Origin: Candidatus Uhrbacteria bacterium
GTDB taxonomy: Bacteria > Patescibacteriota > Patescibacteriia > 2-12-FULL-60-25
Direction of reading: 5' to 3'
DNA: 52,295 bases
Assembly (NCBI GenBank): GCA_903829075.1
Contig: CAIKOH010000044.1
Location: 1-52,295 of the forward strand
Under the pieces are notes generated by a model. That model was not told the origin of the DNA. It searched no databases and saw only the letters and a list, made by a program, of their open reading frames with translations. Position numbers and translations under genes: made by a program. Within the stretch, counting starts at the first letter, position 1. Every line of letters begins with the position of its first letter. This document shows positions 40,039-48,469 of the stretch, piece after piece.

Positions 40039-42300
40039 ATGCTCAAACCTTTTTCGCTTTTTCTCCTGTTTTTCTGTCTCAGCGTGGTCCCTATTGCGGA
40101 GGTGCGCGCGGCGAGCGTGGAAGCGACGTTGCCGATCATTCCAACGATCAATGCTTCCATGGTGACGCATCTGCAGGGGATTTTGCAGCAGGGCGAAGCA
40201 AAAGGCAATCGTCCAGATGTATTCGCGAAGATGGGGGATAGTATCACAGAATCTGAATCGTTTCTGACGGATTTTGGAGATCCGCATTATGATCCAGCGA
40301 GTCTTGGTGATCACGCGGATCTTCTCGCAACCATCAACTATTTTAGACAAACGACGCTTCCTGATTCGTATACGCAAATTTGGTATCAGGTTGCGAATTC
40401 ATTTTCCGTTGCAAGTCCAAGTGCGGTTTCAGGTTGGAGCGTGGATCAGGCACTTGATCCGGCGCAGCTTGATCCGTCATATGCACCAACCTGTCCTGCG
40501 CCGTCAAACACCCCGCTCACCTGCGAGCTGGCGCGCCTGCATCCAGGGTTCGCCCTGATCATGTATGGGACAAATGATCTGATTCGCTTCAATGATCCGG
40601 CAATATTTCAGACGCAGCTACAAAACTTGGTTCAACAAACGATGGATGCAGGGACGATCCCGATCTTGAGCACGATTCCGCCGCGTTTGGATGCAACCGA
40701 TCAATCTGTCGCGCAAGGAGAGCTTGATTCGCGCGTGGCGACATATAATGCGGCGATCGCGGCTGTTGCGCAGGACAAGAATGTGCCGTTGATAAATTTT
40801 TGGAGAGCGTTGCAGCCGCTTCCGCATTTCGGGATTGATACGGACAACGTGCATCCAAACGTGCTGCATGGAGGCGATCATGCGACGTTGACGGCAGAGG
40901 GCCTGCAATACGGGTACAACATGCGTAATTTGATCACCCTGGAAACGTTAGCAGAGGTGAAGACAGAGGTGATTGATGGCGCAGCTGTTGTTGTCCCGGT
41001 TGTTCAACCGGTGACGAGTAGCCAGACGGTGAGCGCACCTCCGCATGGAGCGAAGCCACTACCCGTCGTGCATCCTCAAACGCCGTTACCGTTTTTCACC
41101 CTTGGAGTTTTACCGAACGACATTGTGTTAAAACCTGGTGCGCATGCGACTGCGCACATTGTTATCTATCTGCAATCAAAATTTCGTAAGACGGTGCGTT
41201 TGACGGTGAGCGGTGCATCGAGCGCTGTGCGTGCGCAGCTTCGTATGCGTTCGATGACGCAGGCCGATCTCACAATTACAATCGCACCACACACAGCCAG
41301 CGCGACAATCACGCTCACGGTTCAAGGAAAGTGGCAGACGACCAAACGCACAGTGCAGGTTCATGTTCATGTTACACCGATTAAGCCACCGGCTCCGAAA
41401 TTGCCGCTGAACCCACCACTTACTTCAAGTGATCGCGCTCCATCACCCACACCACCCGCAAATGGATTGGCAGCGATGATTGCTGGATGCCAGATGTTTC
41501 CTTCAGATAATCCTTGGAATCAGGACGTGTCACGGTTGCCGGTGCGTGCGGATTCGGGCACATTTATTCACTCGATAGGTTTTGACACAACGCTGCACCC
41601 TGATTTTGGACAGGATCCGACCTATGGTATTCCGTTTGATGTGGTGCCTGGAACGCAACCTTTTGTTCCGATCACGTTTACTGCTTATGGCTCCGAGAGC
41701 GATCCGGGACCGTACCCGATTCCGCCAAACGCGCACGTTGAAGCGGGAAGCGACCATCACGTGCTCGTGCTTGATAGTGGGAACTGTACGTTGTACGAGC
41801 TCTACCATGCGGTAAAAAATTCCAATGATGCTGGCTGGAGCGCAGATTCTGGCGCGATCTGGAACTTGCGTTCGAATGCGTTCCGACCGTTGGAGTGGAC
41901 CTCAGCTGATGAGGCGGGGCTGCCAATTCTTCCGGGTCTGGTGCGTTACGATGAGATTGTTGCTGGACACATTGACCACGCCATTCGATTCACCGTTGAT
42001 GGATCATTAAGCAAGTATATTTTTCCAGCAACGCATCGCGGTTCAAGCGATAATGCCTCTTTGCCACCGATGGGTTTACGTGTGCGTTTAAAAGCAAGCT
42101 ATGACATTTCGAACTTAACCGGACAGGCACTGATCATCGCGCAGGCCATGAAAAAATACGGCATGATTGTCGCGGATGACGGCGGTCCATGGTATTTTCA
42201 GGGAGCAACCGATTCACGCTGGAATGATGATCAGCTCAACGAATTAAAAACGATTCCTGGCTCCGCTTTTGACGCGGTGGATACAGGGATCATTCATTGA
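40039..42300 (+). CDS. Secreted SGNH/GDSL hydrolase fused to a C-terminal domain of unknown function
   Basis: The 753-residue protein has a signal peptide (cleavage near VRAA). An SGNH hydrolase domain (about residues 55-310) has KMGDSITES (Ser block), YGTNDLI (block III) and DNVHPNVLHGGDH (catalytic Asp-His). Pro-rich linkers surround a beta-sandwich-like middle (about 345-445, LKPGAHATAHIVIYLQ). The last 270 residues start CQMFPSDNPWNQDVSRLPV and contain DHHVLVLDSGNCTLYELYHA and RYDEIVAGHIDHAIRF; this domain I do not name. It probably trims ester groups on surface glycans. TAATTC 11 nt before the ATG could give a leaderless mRNA. Confidence 0.8.
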   Translation: MLKPFSLFLLFFCLSVVPIAEVRAASVEATLPIIPTINASMVTHLQGILQQGEAKGNRPDVFAKMGDSITESESFLTDFGDPHYDPASLGDHADLLATINYFRQTTLPDSYTQIWYQVANSFSVASPSAVSGWSVDQALDPAQLDPSYAPTCPAPSNTPLTCELARLHPGFALIMYGTNDLIRFNDPAIFQTQLQNLVQQTMDAGTIPILSTIPPRLDATDQSVAQGELDSRVATYNAAIAAVAQDKNVPLINFWRALQPLPHFGIDTDNVHPNVLHGGDHATLTAEGLQYGYNMRNLITLETLAEVKTEVIDGAAVVVPVVQPVTSSQTVSAPPHGAKPLPVVHPQTPLPFFTLGVLPNDIVLKPGAHATAHIVIYLQSKFRKTVRLTVSGASSAVRAQLRMRSMTQADLTITIAPHTASATITLTVQGKWQTTKRTVQVHVHVTPIKPPAPKLPLNPPLTSSDRAPSPTPPANGLAAMIAGCQMFPSDNPWNQDVSRLPVRADSGTFIHSIGFDTTLHPDFGQDPTYGIPFDVVPGTQPFVPITFTAYGSESDPGPYPIPPNAHVEAGSDHHVLVLDSGNCTLYELYHAVKNSNDAGWSADSGAIWNLRSNAFRPLEWTSADEAGLPILPGLVRYDEIVAGHIDHAIRFTVDGSLSKYIFPATHRGSSDNASLPPMGLRVRLKASYDISNLTGQALIIAQAMKKYGMIVADDGGPWYFQGATDSRWNDDQLNELKTIPGSAFDAVDTGIIH

Positions 42301-42338
42301 TTCTCGACAAGATCGTTCAAAAAACATACCGTGTTCGC

Positions 42339-42851
42339 ATGTCCATCAATACTGCTCCGCATATCCACGAGTACGTCGTGTGTGCAAACATGCTTGTTAA
42401 AAAACATGACACATATCTTGTCATCAAGCGTTCTCCGTTGAAAAAGTATGCACCGGGTTTTACCGCGTTCATTGGTGGTAAGGTTGATGTGGGGGAGAAT
42501 CCTTATGAAGCCGCGGTGCGTGAACTGGTGGAGGAGGCGGGAGTTTGTGTAAAGAATATCAGACTCGAAGCCGTTATTCTTGAGATCCAACCCGTCAAAA
42601 ACGAGCCATATAATTGGCTCGTTTTTCATTTTTCTGGTGACTATGAATCCGGCGAGATCCTCTCAACGGAGGAAGGTGAGCTCGTGTGGCTCACGGCGGA
42701 TGAGATCAAGACATCGCAATTATTTCCTTCAGTTGGGCGGGTCATTCAACATATCTTAGATCGTGAAGCAGGAACCGTGTTTGCCACATTTGGATACGCG
42801 GGGCACGAAGCGGGAGTTGAAACGAGGAATATTTCTGTGTGTGCGAGCTAA
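42339..42851 (+). CDS. Nudix hydrolase
   Basis: The 170-residue protein has a full Nudix box, GGKVDVGENPYEAAV then RELVEEAGV (about residues 45-68), which binds the metal and cleaves nucleoside diphosphate-linked substrates. The specificity is unknown. The ATG at 42339 is chosen over earlier codons overlapping the previous gene. Unusually, a perfect bidirectional terminator-like hairpin lies inside the coding region (42597-42626). The gene ends 2 nt from the convergent HtrA gene. Confidence 0.88.
   Translation: MSINTAPHIHEYVVCANMLVKKHDTYLVIKRSPLKKYAPGFTAFIGGKVDVGENPYEAAVRELVEEAGVCVKNIRLEAVILEIQPVKNEPYNWLVFHFSGDYESGEILSTEEGELVWLTADEIKTSQLFPSVGRVIQHILDREAGTVFATFGYAGHEAGVETRNISVCAS
42597..42634. 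terminator. Terminator-like hairpin inside the Nudix gene
   Basis: An 11-bp perfect stem AAAAACGAGCC/GGCTCGTTTTT with an 8-nt loop. The plus strand continues TCATTTTTCT and the minus strand also has a T-run. It may end minus-strand htrA transcripts, or attenuate the Nudix mRNA. Confidence 0.6.
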
Positions 42852-42853
42852 GA

Positions 42854-44200
42854 CTATTTTGTTCCTAGTGTCACACTAACCGTCTCAACGACGCCTTGTC
42901 GATAGAGTTTTAATAGCATTTTATCGCCCGGTTTGTAGGCGCGCACGGCATCGGCGAGATCGTACTGTTCGTTCAATTCTTTGCCATCTGCTTCAAGAAT
43001 AATGTCTTGATCCTTTAATCCAGCCTTGTCCGCAGGTGAACCGGTGACGACCGCGACGTCATTGGTTGAAGCGCCATGGCCGATCAGCATGCCGTAATCA
43101 TACGGGAGTTTTAAATTGACGCGTAATTCTTCGGTGATCGGTTGAAAGCGCACGCCGAGAAACGTTTGTGGAACTACGGCGATCTTTCCAGCAGAACGCA
43201 CCTCGTCATATGCGGCTTTGAGTTCATTAATGGGTAACGCGAAGCCGATGCTCTGCGCATTTGCGACCGCGGTGTTCATGCCAATGACATTTCCGTTGAG
43301 ATCCAGTAACGGTCCACCGGAATTGCCGGGGTTGATTGCTGCGTCTGTTTGAATGAGGCCGTGTAGTGTTTCGCTCGCAGAGAATCCGTCTGCGGCTTCA
43401 ATGGAGCGCGAAAGGCCAGACACGATCCCTTTGCTGACCGTGTTATCGAACTGGCCGAGCGCATCCCCAATGGCGATGACCGTTTGTCCGACCTGAAGCT
43501 TACTTGAATCGCCTAGATGGACAAAGGGAAGATTTTTTCCATCGATTTTGAGAACAGCGATGTCGTCATTTGGATCGCGGGCGAGTACCGTGGCTTTATA
43601 TTTTTGTCCAGCATGCGCCGCGTCATTCATCACAACCGTATATTGGCCTTCAATATCAGAGACGACGTGGCGATTGGTTAAAATATAGCCATCTGCGGAG
43701 ACGATGAATCCAGATCCCGTGCCCGTGCGTTGCAGCTGTGTGCCATTTTGACACAGCGGAGCCTCTTGAAGAGGGAGAGGAAATTGAAGATCGTCCTGTG
43801 GGAATAGATTGATGGAAGTTGAGGTGCTGTTTTGCGAAGTGCATTGACCGAGGGTAGGAACGTTGCTTGAAGCGATGATGCTTACGACGGCACCGGAGGT
43901 ATTTTTTACATCTTGAATCACCTGCGCATCTTCGCTGATGATCTCCGGGGTGGTTGATGCGGAAGTATTTTGTGTTAAAGCGCGTTTTATACGCGGAAGA
44001 AGGGCGAACGCCTGTTCGACAGTCTGTTTGAAATTGTTGGATCCGTTGGATGATGCCGCGGTCACAGTCGCGACAACAGAACCGAGCCCGAGGACGGCGA
44101 GGAGTGAGGCGATGAGCCACGCGCGCATGAATTGCACGGAGTGTGCCTGAGGTTCATGAGATGAGGTCATAGAAGGGTTCGTTGAAAACAAAGAAAGCAT
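42854..44200 (-). CDS. HtrA/DegP-type serine protease with one PDZ domain
   Basis: The 448-residue protein has an N-terminal membrane anchor (MRAWLIASLLAVLGLGSVVATV), an Asn/Ser/Thr-rich spacer and a trypsin-like domain with triad His in TNRHVVSD, Asp in DPNDDIAVLKID and Ser in INPGNSGGPLL. One C-terminal PDZ domain has GSPADKAGLKDQDIILEADG. It degrades damaged envelope proteins. The start at 44200 fits a promoter TTGAAA-18-TACACT (complement of 44216-44245); ATG 44170 is an alternative. Divergent from rpmH. Confidence 0.92.
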   Translation of the reverse strand: MLSLFSTNPSMTSSHEPQAHSVQFMRAWLIASLLAVLGLGSVVATVTAASSNGSNNFKQTVEQAFALLPRIKRALTQNTSASTTPEIISEDAQVIQDVKNTSGAVVSIIASSNVPTLGQCTSQNSTSTSINLFPQDDLQFPLPLQEAPLCQNGTQLQRTGTGSGFIVSADGYILTNRHVVSDIEGQYTVVMNDAAHAGQKYKATVLARDPNDDIAVLKIDGKNLPFVHLGDSSKLQVGQTVIAIGDALGQFDNTVSKGIVSGLSRSIEAADGFSASETLHGLIQTDAAINPGNSGGPLLDLNGNVIGMNTAVANAQSIGFALPINELKAAYDEVRSAGKIAVVPQTFLGVRFQPITEELRVNLKLPYDYGMLIGHGASTNDVAVVTGSPADKAGLKDQDIILEADGKELNEQYDLADAVRAYKPGDKMLLKLYRQGVVETVSVTLGTK

Positions 44201-44215
44201 AGGGTGCGTAGAAAT

Positions 44216-44245
44216 AGTGTACTGGATAGAATGATCTCTTTTCAA
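44216..44245 (-). promoter_or_regulatory. Promoter of htrA, TTGAAA-18-TACACT
   Basis: -10 is the complement of 44216-44221 and -35 the complement of 44240-44245. The predicted start is about 9 nt before the ATG at 44200. Confidence 0.5.
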
Positions 44246-44411
44246 GAATACGTGAGAACCCGCTGTTTTGGCGCACGGTCAGTTGGATGTGGTTCAAAAA
44301 CGCAAAACAAGCCCGTATTTCTTGTCCATTCATGATATCATGTGCGTCTCGCGTGACAAATTTTTGGATCTGTGGTAAAAAGAGGCGAGTCAATTTTTAT
44401 ATCCCTGAATT

Positions 44412-44576
44412 ATGGCTACCAAACGAACGTACCAACCGAAAAAGAAGCGCCGCGCCCGCGTGCACGGATTCCGCAAGCGCATGTTGACCAAGGACGGACG
44501 CAAGGTCTTGTCCCGTCGCCGTGCCAAAGGACGCAAGCAGATCGCGATCAAGACGGCACGCCCGGCCGGTCGCTAG
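44412..44576 (+). CDS. rpmH: 50S ribosomal protein L34
   Basis: A 54-codon gene. The product begins [20 protein letters not shown] and includes the L34 core [22 protein letters not shown]. Its extra C-terminal residues ([12 protein letters not shown]) make it longer than the usual 44-46. TATATC at 44398-44403, 14 nt before the ATG, could make the mRNA leaderless. rnpA starts 2 nt after the stop codon. Confidence 0.97.
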   Translation: MATKRTYQPKKKRRARVHGFRKRMLTKDGRKVLSRRRAKGRKQIAIKTARPAGR

Positions 44577-44578
44577 AC

Positions 44579-44986
44579 ATGCTTGCCCGCCAAGATCGTT
44601 TGCGCCGCATGCGCGACTTCGCCCTTCTCTCCCAGAAGGGTCGTGTTGTTTTTGGGCCACTATTCACTCTGCGTTTTCGGCCAAGTGAGCTATCAACACG
44701 TATCGGATTTGTCGCTTCCACGAAATTATTCAAGCGCGCCAACAAGCGTAATCGCGTCAAACGTCGTATGCGTGCAGCGCTGCGCGAAGTCACGGCTGAG
44801 TGGCCGAAGCAGTTTGATCTCCTGTTTATTATTAAGCCAGAGGTTCTCACGGAAGATTTTCAAGTGATCCTGGCCGCCGTCCGCCGCAGTTTTGAAAAGA
44901 TGCCAGAAGCCATGACGCAGGCACCGCGTCCACGGCCATTGAAGGCCAAGAGGAAGACATCGGTGGTGTATACGGAAAAAAGTTAA
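44579..44986 (+). CDS. rnpA: Ribonuclease P protein component
   Basis: The 135-residue basic protein has the RnpA motif KRANKRNRVKRRMRAALRE and the N-terminal QDRLRRMRDFALLSQKGRVV, and helps RNase P RNA mature tRNA 5' ends. The Arg/Lys/Pro-rich tail after residue 110 is longer than in most homologues. It follows rpmH by 2 nt, the conserved pair. yidD and yidC, which usually follow, are not here. Confidence 0.95.
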   Translation: MLARQDRLRRMRDFALLSQKGRVVFGPLFTLRFRPSELSTRIGFVASTKLFKRANKRNRVKRRMRAALREVTAEWPKQFDLLFIIKPEVLTEDFQVILAAVRRSFEKMPEAMTQAPRPRPLKAKRKTSVVYTEKS

Positions 44987-45011
44987 GAAGAGAGTTAACA
45001 GTGTATGAACG

Positions 45012-45049
45012 AAAACACCCGACGCAAGGTCGAGTGTTTTTTTGTTTCT
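45012..45049 (+). terminator. Intrinsic terminator after rnpA
   Basis: Stem AACACCCGAC/GTCGAGTGTT (one mismatch) with a 5-nt loop followed by TTTTTTGTTTC. Confidence 0.8.
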
Positions 45050-45060
45050 TGTTTTGCTTC

Positions 45061-46350
45061 TTATCGTCCACGGCTGTGATACGGGGCGGCACGACGAGGC
45101 GCGTGTGCGGAATGCGCGTGCGGCGCAGCTGAGCGATGATGGCCACCCCCAGTGGAATGACGACGTTCATCTCCGTACGACGGGGCGCTCGGTGGCACGA
45201 AACGTGCGCGAGGCAAGGTCGGGAGAGGGGTAATCGCGAGCACGGTGCGGGTCAAGCGTTCGATCGCGCGGACGTCCTGACCTTGATCAGGCGTGGCGAA
45301 TGAAACGGCGCGTCCGGTTAATCCGGCACGACCTGTACGGCCGATGCGGTGCACATAGTCTTCACTTTGATCCGGCAGGTCGAAATTAATGACAAGCTCG
45401 ATGCCGGTGACATCGATGCCACGAGCAGCGATGTCGGTCGCGATCAACACGCGGTATTTTCCGCTTTTGAAGCCAGCAAGGGCTTCACGTCGTTGATTGA
45501 GCGAACGGTTGGAGTGAATTTCTGTGGCACGATGACCCATGCTTTGCACGACCGTGGTTAGGCGTTTGGCGCCATGCTTGGTGCGTGAAAAAACGAGCAC
45601 ACTGCCCTGTGTATCACTGAGAATTTTTTCTAAGAGCTGATTTTTTTGGTCTTTTCGTACGACGTACAGCTCTTGTTTGATGTGTTCTGCAGTGGTTCCA
45701 GCGCGAGCAATTTCGACGCGCACCGGGGAACGCATGTCTTTTTCAGCGATGGTAGCGATTTCTGTCGGCATGGTGGCAGAAAACAGCAGCGTTTGACGAT
45801 CTTTAGGAACGACCTGCAAGATTTTTTTGATCTGCGGGGCAAATCCCATATCAAGCATGCGGTCAGCTTCGTCCAGCACAAGAATGCGGATATCGTTGAG
45901 CTTGACCGTGCGTTGCTCGAGATGATCGATCAGACGTCCAGGGGTCGTGATCAAGATGTGTGGCTGTCGAGCGAGTTGGCGCTTCTGTTTCTCGATGTTC
46001 TCGCCGCCGATTAAGACAGCGGTACGAATCGGAATGTAGCGCGCAATGCGTTGAAACGTTTCGTCGACCTGCAGCGCGAGTTCACGCGTTGGAAGCACAA
46101 TCAACCCGCGTCCGCCGCCGCGCGACAAACGTTGGATTAAAGGCAGAGCAAAGGCCAGGGTTTTTCCTGTGCCGGTTTGCGCGATACCGATTAAATCCTG
46201 TCCTTCCAAGCTAAAAGGGATGCTTTTAGATTGAATGGGGGTCGGAACCGTCAACTTTAAAGCAGTTAAGGTCTCAATGATTTTCGGAGCAAGTCCGAGG
46301 TTCTCAAAAGAGCCTGCCGCAATTTCTTGCGTCTTCGTTGGGGTGGTCAT
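45061..46350 (-). CDS. DEAD-box RNA helicase (RhlE-like)
   Basis: The 429-residue helicase has all core motifs: AQTGTGKT (motif I), PTRELALQ (Ia), TPGRLI (Ib), LDEADRML (II), FSATMP (III), ATDIAARGID (V) and HRIGRTGR (VI). A Q-motif region (FENLGLAPKIIETL ... PTPIQ) precedes them, and a His/Arg/Ala/Pro-rich basic tail of about 60 residues follows. It unwinds RNA in ribosome assembly or decay. The ATG at 46350 lacks a Shine-Dalgarno and follows a structured leader of about 130 nt. Confidence 0.93.
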   Translation of the reverse strand: MTTPTKTQEIAAGSFENLGLAPKIIETLTALKLTVPTPIQSKSIPFSLEGQDLIGIAQTGTGKTLAFALPLIQRLSRGGGRGLIVLPTRELALQVDETFQRIARYIPIRTAVLIGGENIEKQKRQLARQPHILITTPGRLIDHLEQRTVKLNDIRILVLDEADRMLDMGFAPQIKKILQVVPKDRQTLLFSATMPTEIATIAEKDMRSPVRVEIARAGTTAEHIKQELYVVRKDQKNQLLEKILSDTQGSVLVFSRTKHGAKRLTTVVQSMGHRATEIHSNRSLNQRREALAGFKSGKYRVLIATDIAARGIDVTGIELVINFDLPDQSEDYVHRIGRTGRAGLTGRAVSFATPDQGQDVRAIERLTRTVLAITPLPTLPRARFVPPSAPSYGDERRHSTGGGHHRSAAPHAHSAHAPRRAAPYHSRGR

Positions 46351-46481
46351 AATTGTATGTGACCCGATCCAGCTGGTCACATTAAGTATGACGCGTAAGC
46401 GGTTCGAGCCTGGGGAGAAACTTCGTGAACAGTCCTTATTTCTCCTTTGTTCGGCTCGAGTACTTCACGCAAGCAAAACAA
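46351..46481 (-). promoter_or_regulatory. Structured 5' leader of the DEAD-box helicase mRNA
   Basis: The leader can fold into a nested double stem: outer TCGAGCC/GGCTCGA (46404-46410 with 46453-46459) and inner GGAGAAA/TTTCTCC (46414-46420 with 46439-46445). A second hairpin GTGACC/GGTCAC (46359-46364 with 46375-46380) lies just before the start codon. The AAAGGAGAAA sequence is inside the inner stem. No known riboswitch class is recognised. Confidence 0.5.
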
Positions 46482-46487
46482 GATTAA

Positions 46488-46516
46488 AGAATAGCACACA
46501 TGTACAAAAATGTCAA
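46488..46516 (-). promoter_or_regulatory. Promoter of the DEAD-box gene, TTGACA-17-TATTCT with TG extension
   Basis: -35 is the complement of 46511-46516 and -10 the complement of 46488-46493, with TGC before the -10. It is one of the best promoters in the window. Confidence 0.8.
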
Positions 46517-46578
46517 GGATTTTTGCTATTTTTTTCAGGAAAGTGTTTAGAATGAGCGATTGATGAAATAGGGTGATC

Positions 46579-46622
46579 GGTTAAAAATAAATGACCGACC
46601 ATCCTTTGATGATCGGTCATTT
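46579..46622 (-). terminator. Intrinsic terminator of the LysM/M23 gene
   Basis: On the minus strand the stem ATGACCGAtCAT/ATGgTCGGTCAT (46591-46602 with 46609-46620) is followed by TTATTTTT. Confidence 0.8.
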
Positions 46623-46629
46623 ATTGTAT

Positions 46630-48231
46630 TTACTGTTGAATGTATCCCAGTGGATTGCGACGGACGCCGTTGGTATACACCTCGAAGTGCAAGTGCGTCC
46701 CGGTGGAACGACCCGTGGTTCCGACCATGGCGATAACCTGTCCACGTTTGACATGGTCACCGACATTCACGAGAAGTTTTGAGGCGTGGCCGTAACGCGT
46801 TTCCATGCCATCTTCATGGTTGATCAAGATCATCAGACCATAGCCACCGTTGTTCCATCCGGCTTTTTCAACCACGCCATCATCCGCGGCGTAGATTGGG
46901 GTAGTGTAGTCTCCGTCAATGTCGACGCCGGTGTGGCGCCAGCCGTAGTATTGGTTGATAGTATGTTCAACGGTTGGCCAGAGTAATTTTCCGGAAGGAA
47001 CCTCTGTGTTCGTGGCGTTTGGCGGCTGAGGAACGGAAGAGGGTGGCACCTCGACGTTTCCGGCAGATCCTGTTGGAGGCTGATTCGTGGAAACGTCCGG
47101 TTCAGCTCCTTGTGTATCGTCTTGCGACGGAACGTTGCTCGCTGGTTCTGTGGTGACGATTGGCGCTTGCGCGATTTCAACTGGTTGAGTGGCAGGAGGT
47201 TCTGCGGCAACAGCAACTGGCGCAGGCACGTTCGTCGCACCAGGGACGGTCAATGTTTGTCCGATGTGCAAGGTGCTCTGTACATCAAGTTGGTTTGCGT
47301 CTGCGATATCAGCGATACTGACGCCATAGGCGCGCGCGATGCTTTCCAGAGTTTCACCCGAGGCTACGTGATGCGTAGCGCCTGAGGTCGAAGGAATGTC
47401 GAGCGTTGCACCCAGTTTTAAGCGCTGTTCAGATACACCTGGATTGGCTGAAAGAATGGTTTGCGTGGTGACGCCAAACTGTTTGGCGATTCCGGATAGT
47501 GTATCACCTGAATGAATTGTGTACGTTTGCGGTTTTGGAGTTGCTGGTGCGTTCGGTTCTGGAGCAGTGGACGGTTGGTTGTCAGCAAGTTGTCCCGCAT
47601 TCGTAGAGGTAACCGATCCTGAAATATCAGGCGTTTGAAAGATGGTGCCTGAACCGACAGCTAAACTACCTGGAATGCTTGTGGAAAGGGTTTTTACCTC
47701 TTCTGGTTGGGCATCAAAGTCGATACCGCCATTGGCTTGCAGGGTGGAAGGATCAAGATATTGAGCTGACGGAGGCTGTGTATTCGTGGAAGCATGCTCT
47801 TCGACAAGTTCATCGCGTCCTTGTGTCGCCAAGGTGTATAGCAAACTATTTTGACTGGTTTCAAAAGCGGTTGCGGTACGAGGGGTGAGCTGGCTCAGGA
47901 TGGTCACGATGGAAATGAGCACCAAGGTGATGTGAAATAGGTATCGATTGGTGAATAAAAGAAACAATGTCCCACGTGCCGAGGTTGCAACGCGTGAGAG
48001 ACGGATGCGGATCATTACGTAGAGCGCGTACAAAGGTAACAGGATCCAGCGATAGAAATTTGACGCAAAAAATCGCACAATTGGCTTAAGAGGGCGAATT
48101 CCCAAGCCGATCATGCGTACAAACCAACTTACTCCGCGCCCGAGGGCGAGGATCATGCGCGTGAAAAAATAGGTGAGTTGATGTCGAGAAATATGAGCCT
48201 CCTTCTTTCCGTTTCGGGCGTCGCGTCCCAT
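46630..48231 (-). CDS. LysM-domain M23 family peptidoglycan endopeptidase
   Basis: The 533-residue protein has a basic cytosolic N terminus, membrane-associated segments (about residues 20-90 and 93-113) and a Ser/Thr/Pro-rich spacer. Two LysM repeats follow (YTIHSGDTLSGIAKQFGV near 240 and HHVASGETLESIARAYGV near 288), then another Pro-rich spacer. The C-terminal M23 domain has zinc ligands in HTGVDID and THLHFEV plus GYGLMILINHEDG. It cleaves peptide cross-links in the cell wall. The promoter TTGACG-17-TAGCAT lies at 48303-48331. The start is uncertain because the leader of about 65 nt has no ribosome-binding site. Confidence 0.92.
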   Translation of the reverse strand: MGRDARNGKKEAHISRHQLTYFFTRMILALGRGVSWFVRMIGLGIRPLKPIVRFFASNFYRWILLPLYALYVMIRIRLSRVATSARGTLFLLFTNRYLFHITLVLISIVTILSQLTPRTATAFETSQNSLLYTLATQGRDELVEEHASTNTQPPSAQYLDPSTLQANGGIDFDAQPEEVKTLSTSIPGSLAVGSGTIFQTPDISGSVTSTNAGQLADNQPSTAPEPNAPATPKPQTYTIHSGDTLSGIAKQFGVTTQTILSANPGVSEQRLKLGATLDIPSTSGATHHVASGETLESIARAYGVSIADIADANQLDVQSTLHIGQTLTVPGATNVPAPVAVAAEPPATQPVEIAQAPIVTTEPASNVPSQDDTQGAEPDVSTNQPPTGSAGNVEVPPSSVPQPPNATNTEVPSGKLLWPTVEHTINQYYGWRHTGVDIDGDYTTPIYAADDGVVEKAGWNNGGYGLMILINHEDGMETRYGHASKLLVNVGDHVKRGQVIAMVGTTGRSTGTHLHFEVYTNGVRRNPLGYIQQ

Positions 48232-48302
48232 GTCAATCGATGCGTGCGCGACAGGTCCGAGCGGAAGTTATGGATACAGATGACCAAAAAATAGGTGAAA
48301 GA

Positions 48303-48331
48303 ATGCTATCATAATGGGGGGATGGCGTCAA
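48303..48331 (-). promoter_or_regulatory. Promoter of the LysM/M23 gene, TTGACG-17-TAGCAT
   Basis: -10 is the complement of 48303-48308 and -35 the complement of 48326-48331. Confidence 0.55.
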
Positions 48332-48402
48332 GGTTAAACCGTAAGAAATAGCAGGAATAAGCTATTATTTTATGGATAATTCTGATTTTTTTAAACAATA
48401 GC

Positions 48403-48437
48403 AAAATGAAAACTGCGTCAGGAGTTCCTGGACGCAG
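48403..48437 (-). terminator. Intrinsic terminator of the 48470-49285 gene
   Basis: On the minus strand CTGCGTCCAGGA pairs with TCCTGACGCAG and is followed by TTTTCATTTT. Confidence 0.8.
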
Positions 48438-48469
48438 CTTGGGGAATCGAGAGACGAACGGTTGATCGG

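Noticed and set aside
46395-46420. tRNA-like GGTTCGAGCC in the DEAD-box leader
   Set aside because: No cloverleaf or acceptor stem can be formed around it; the bases instead pair in the leader hairpin.
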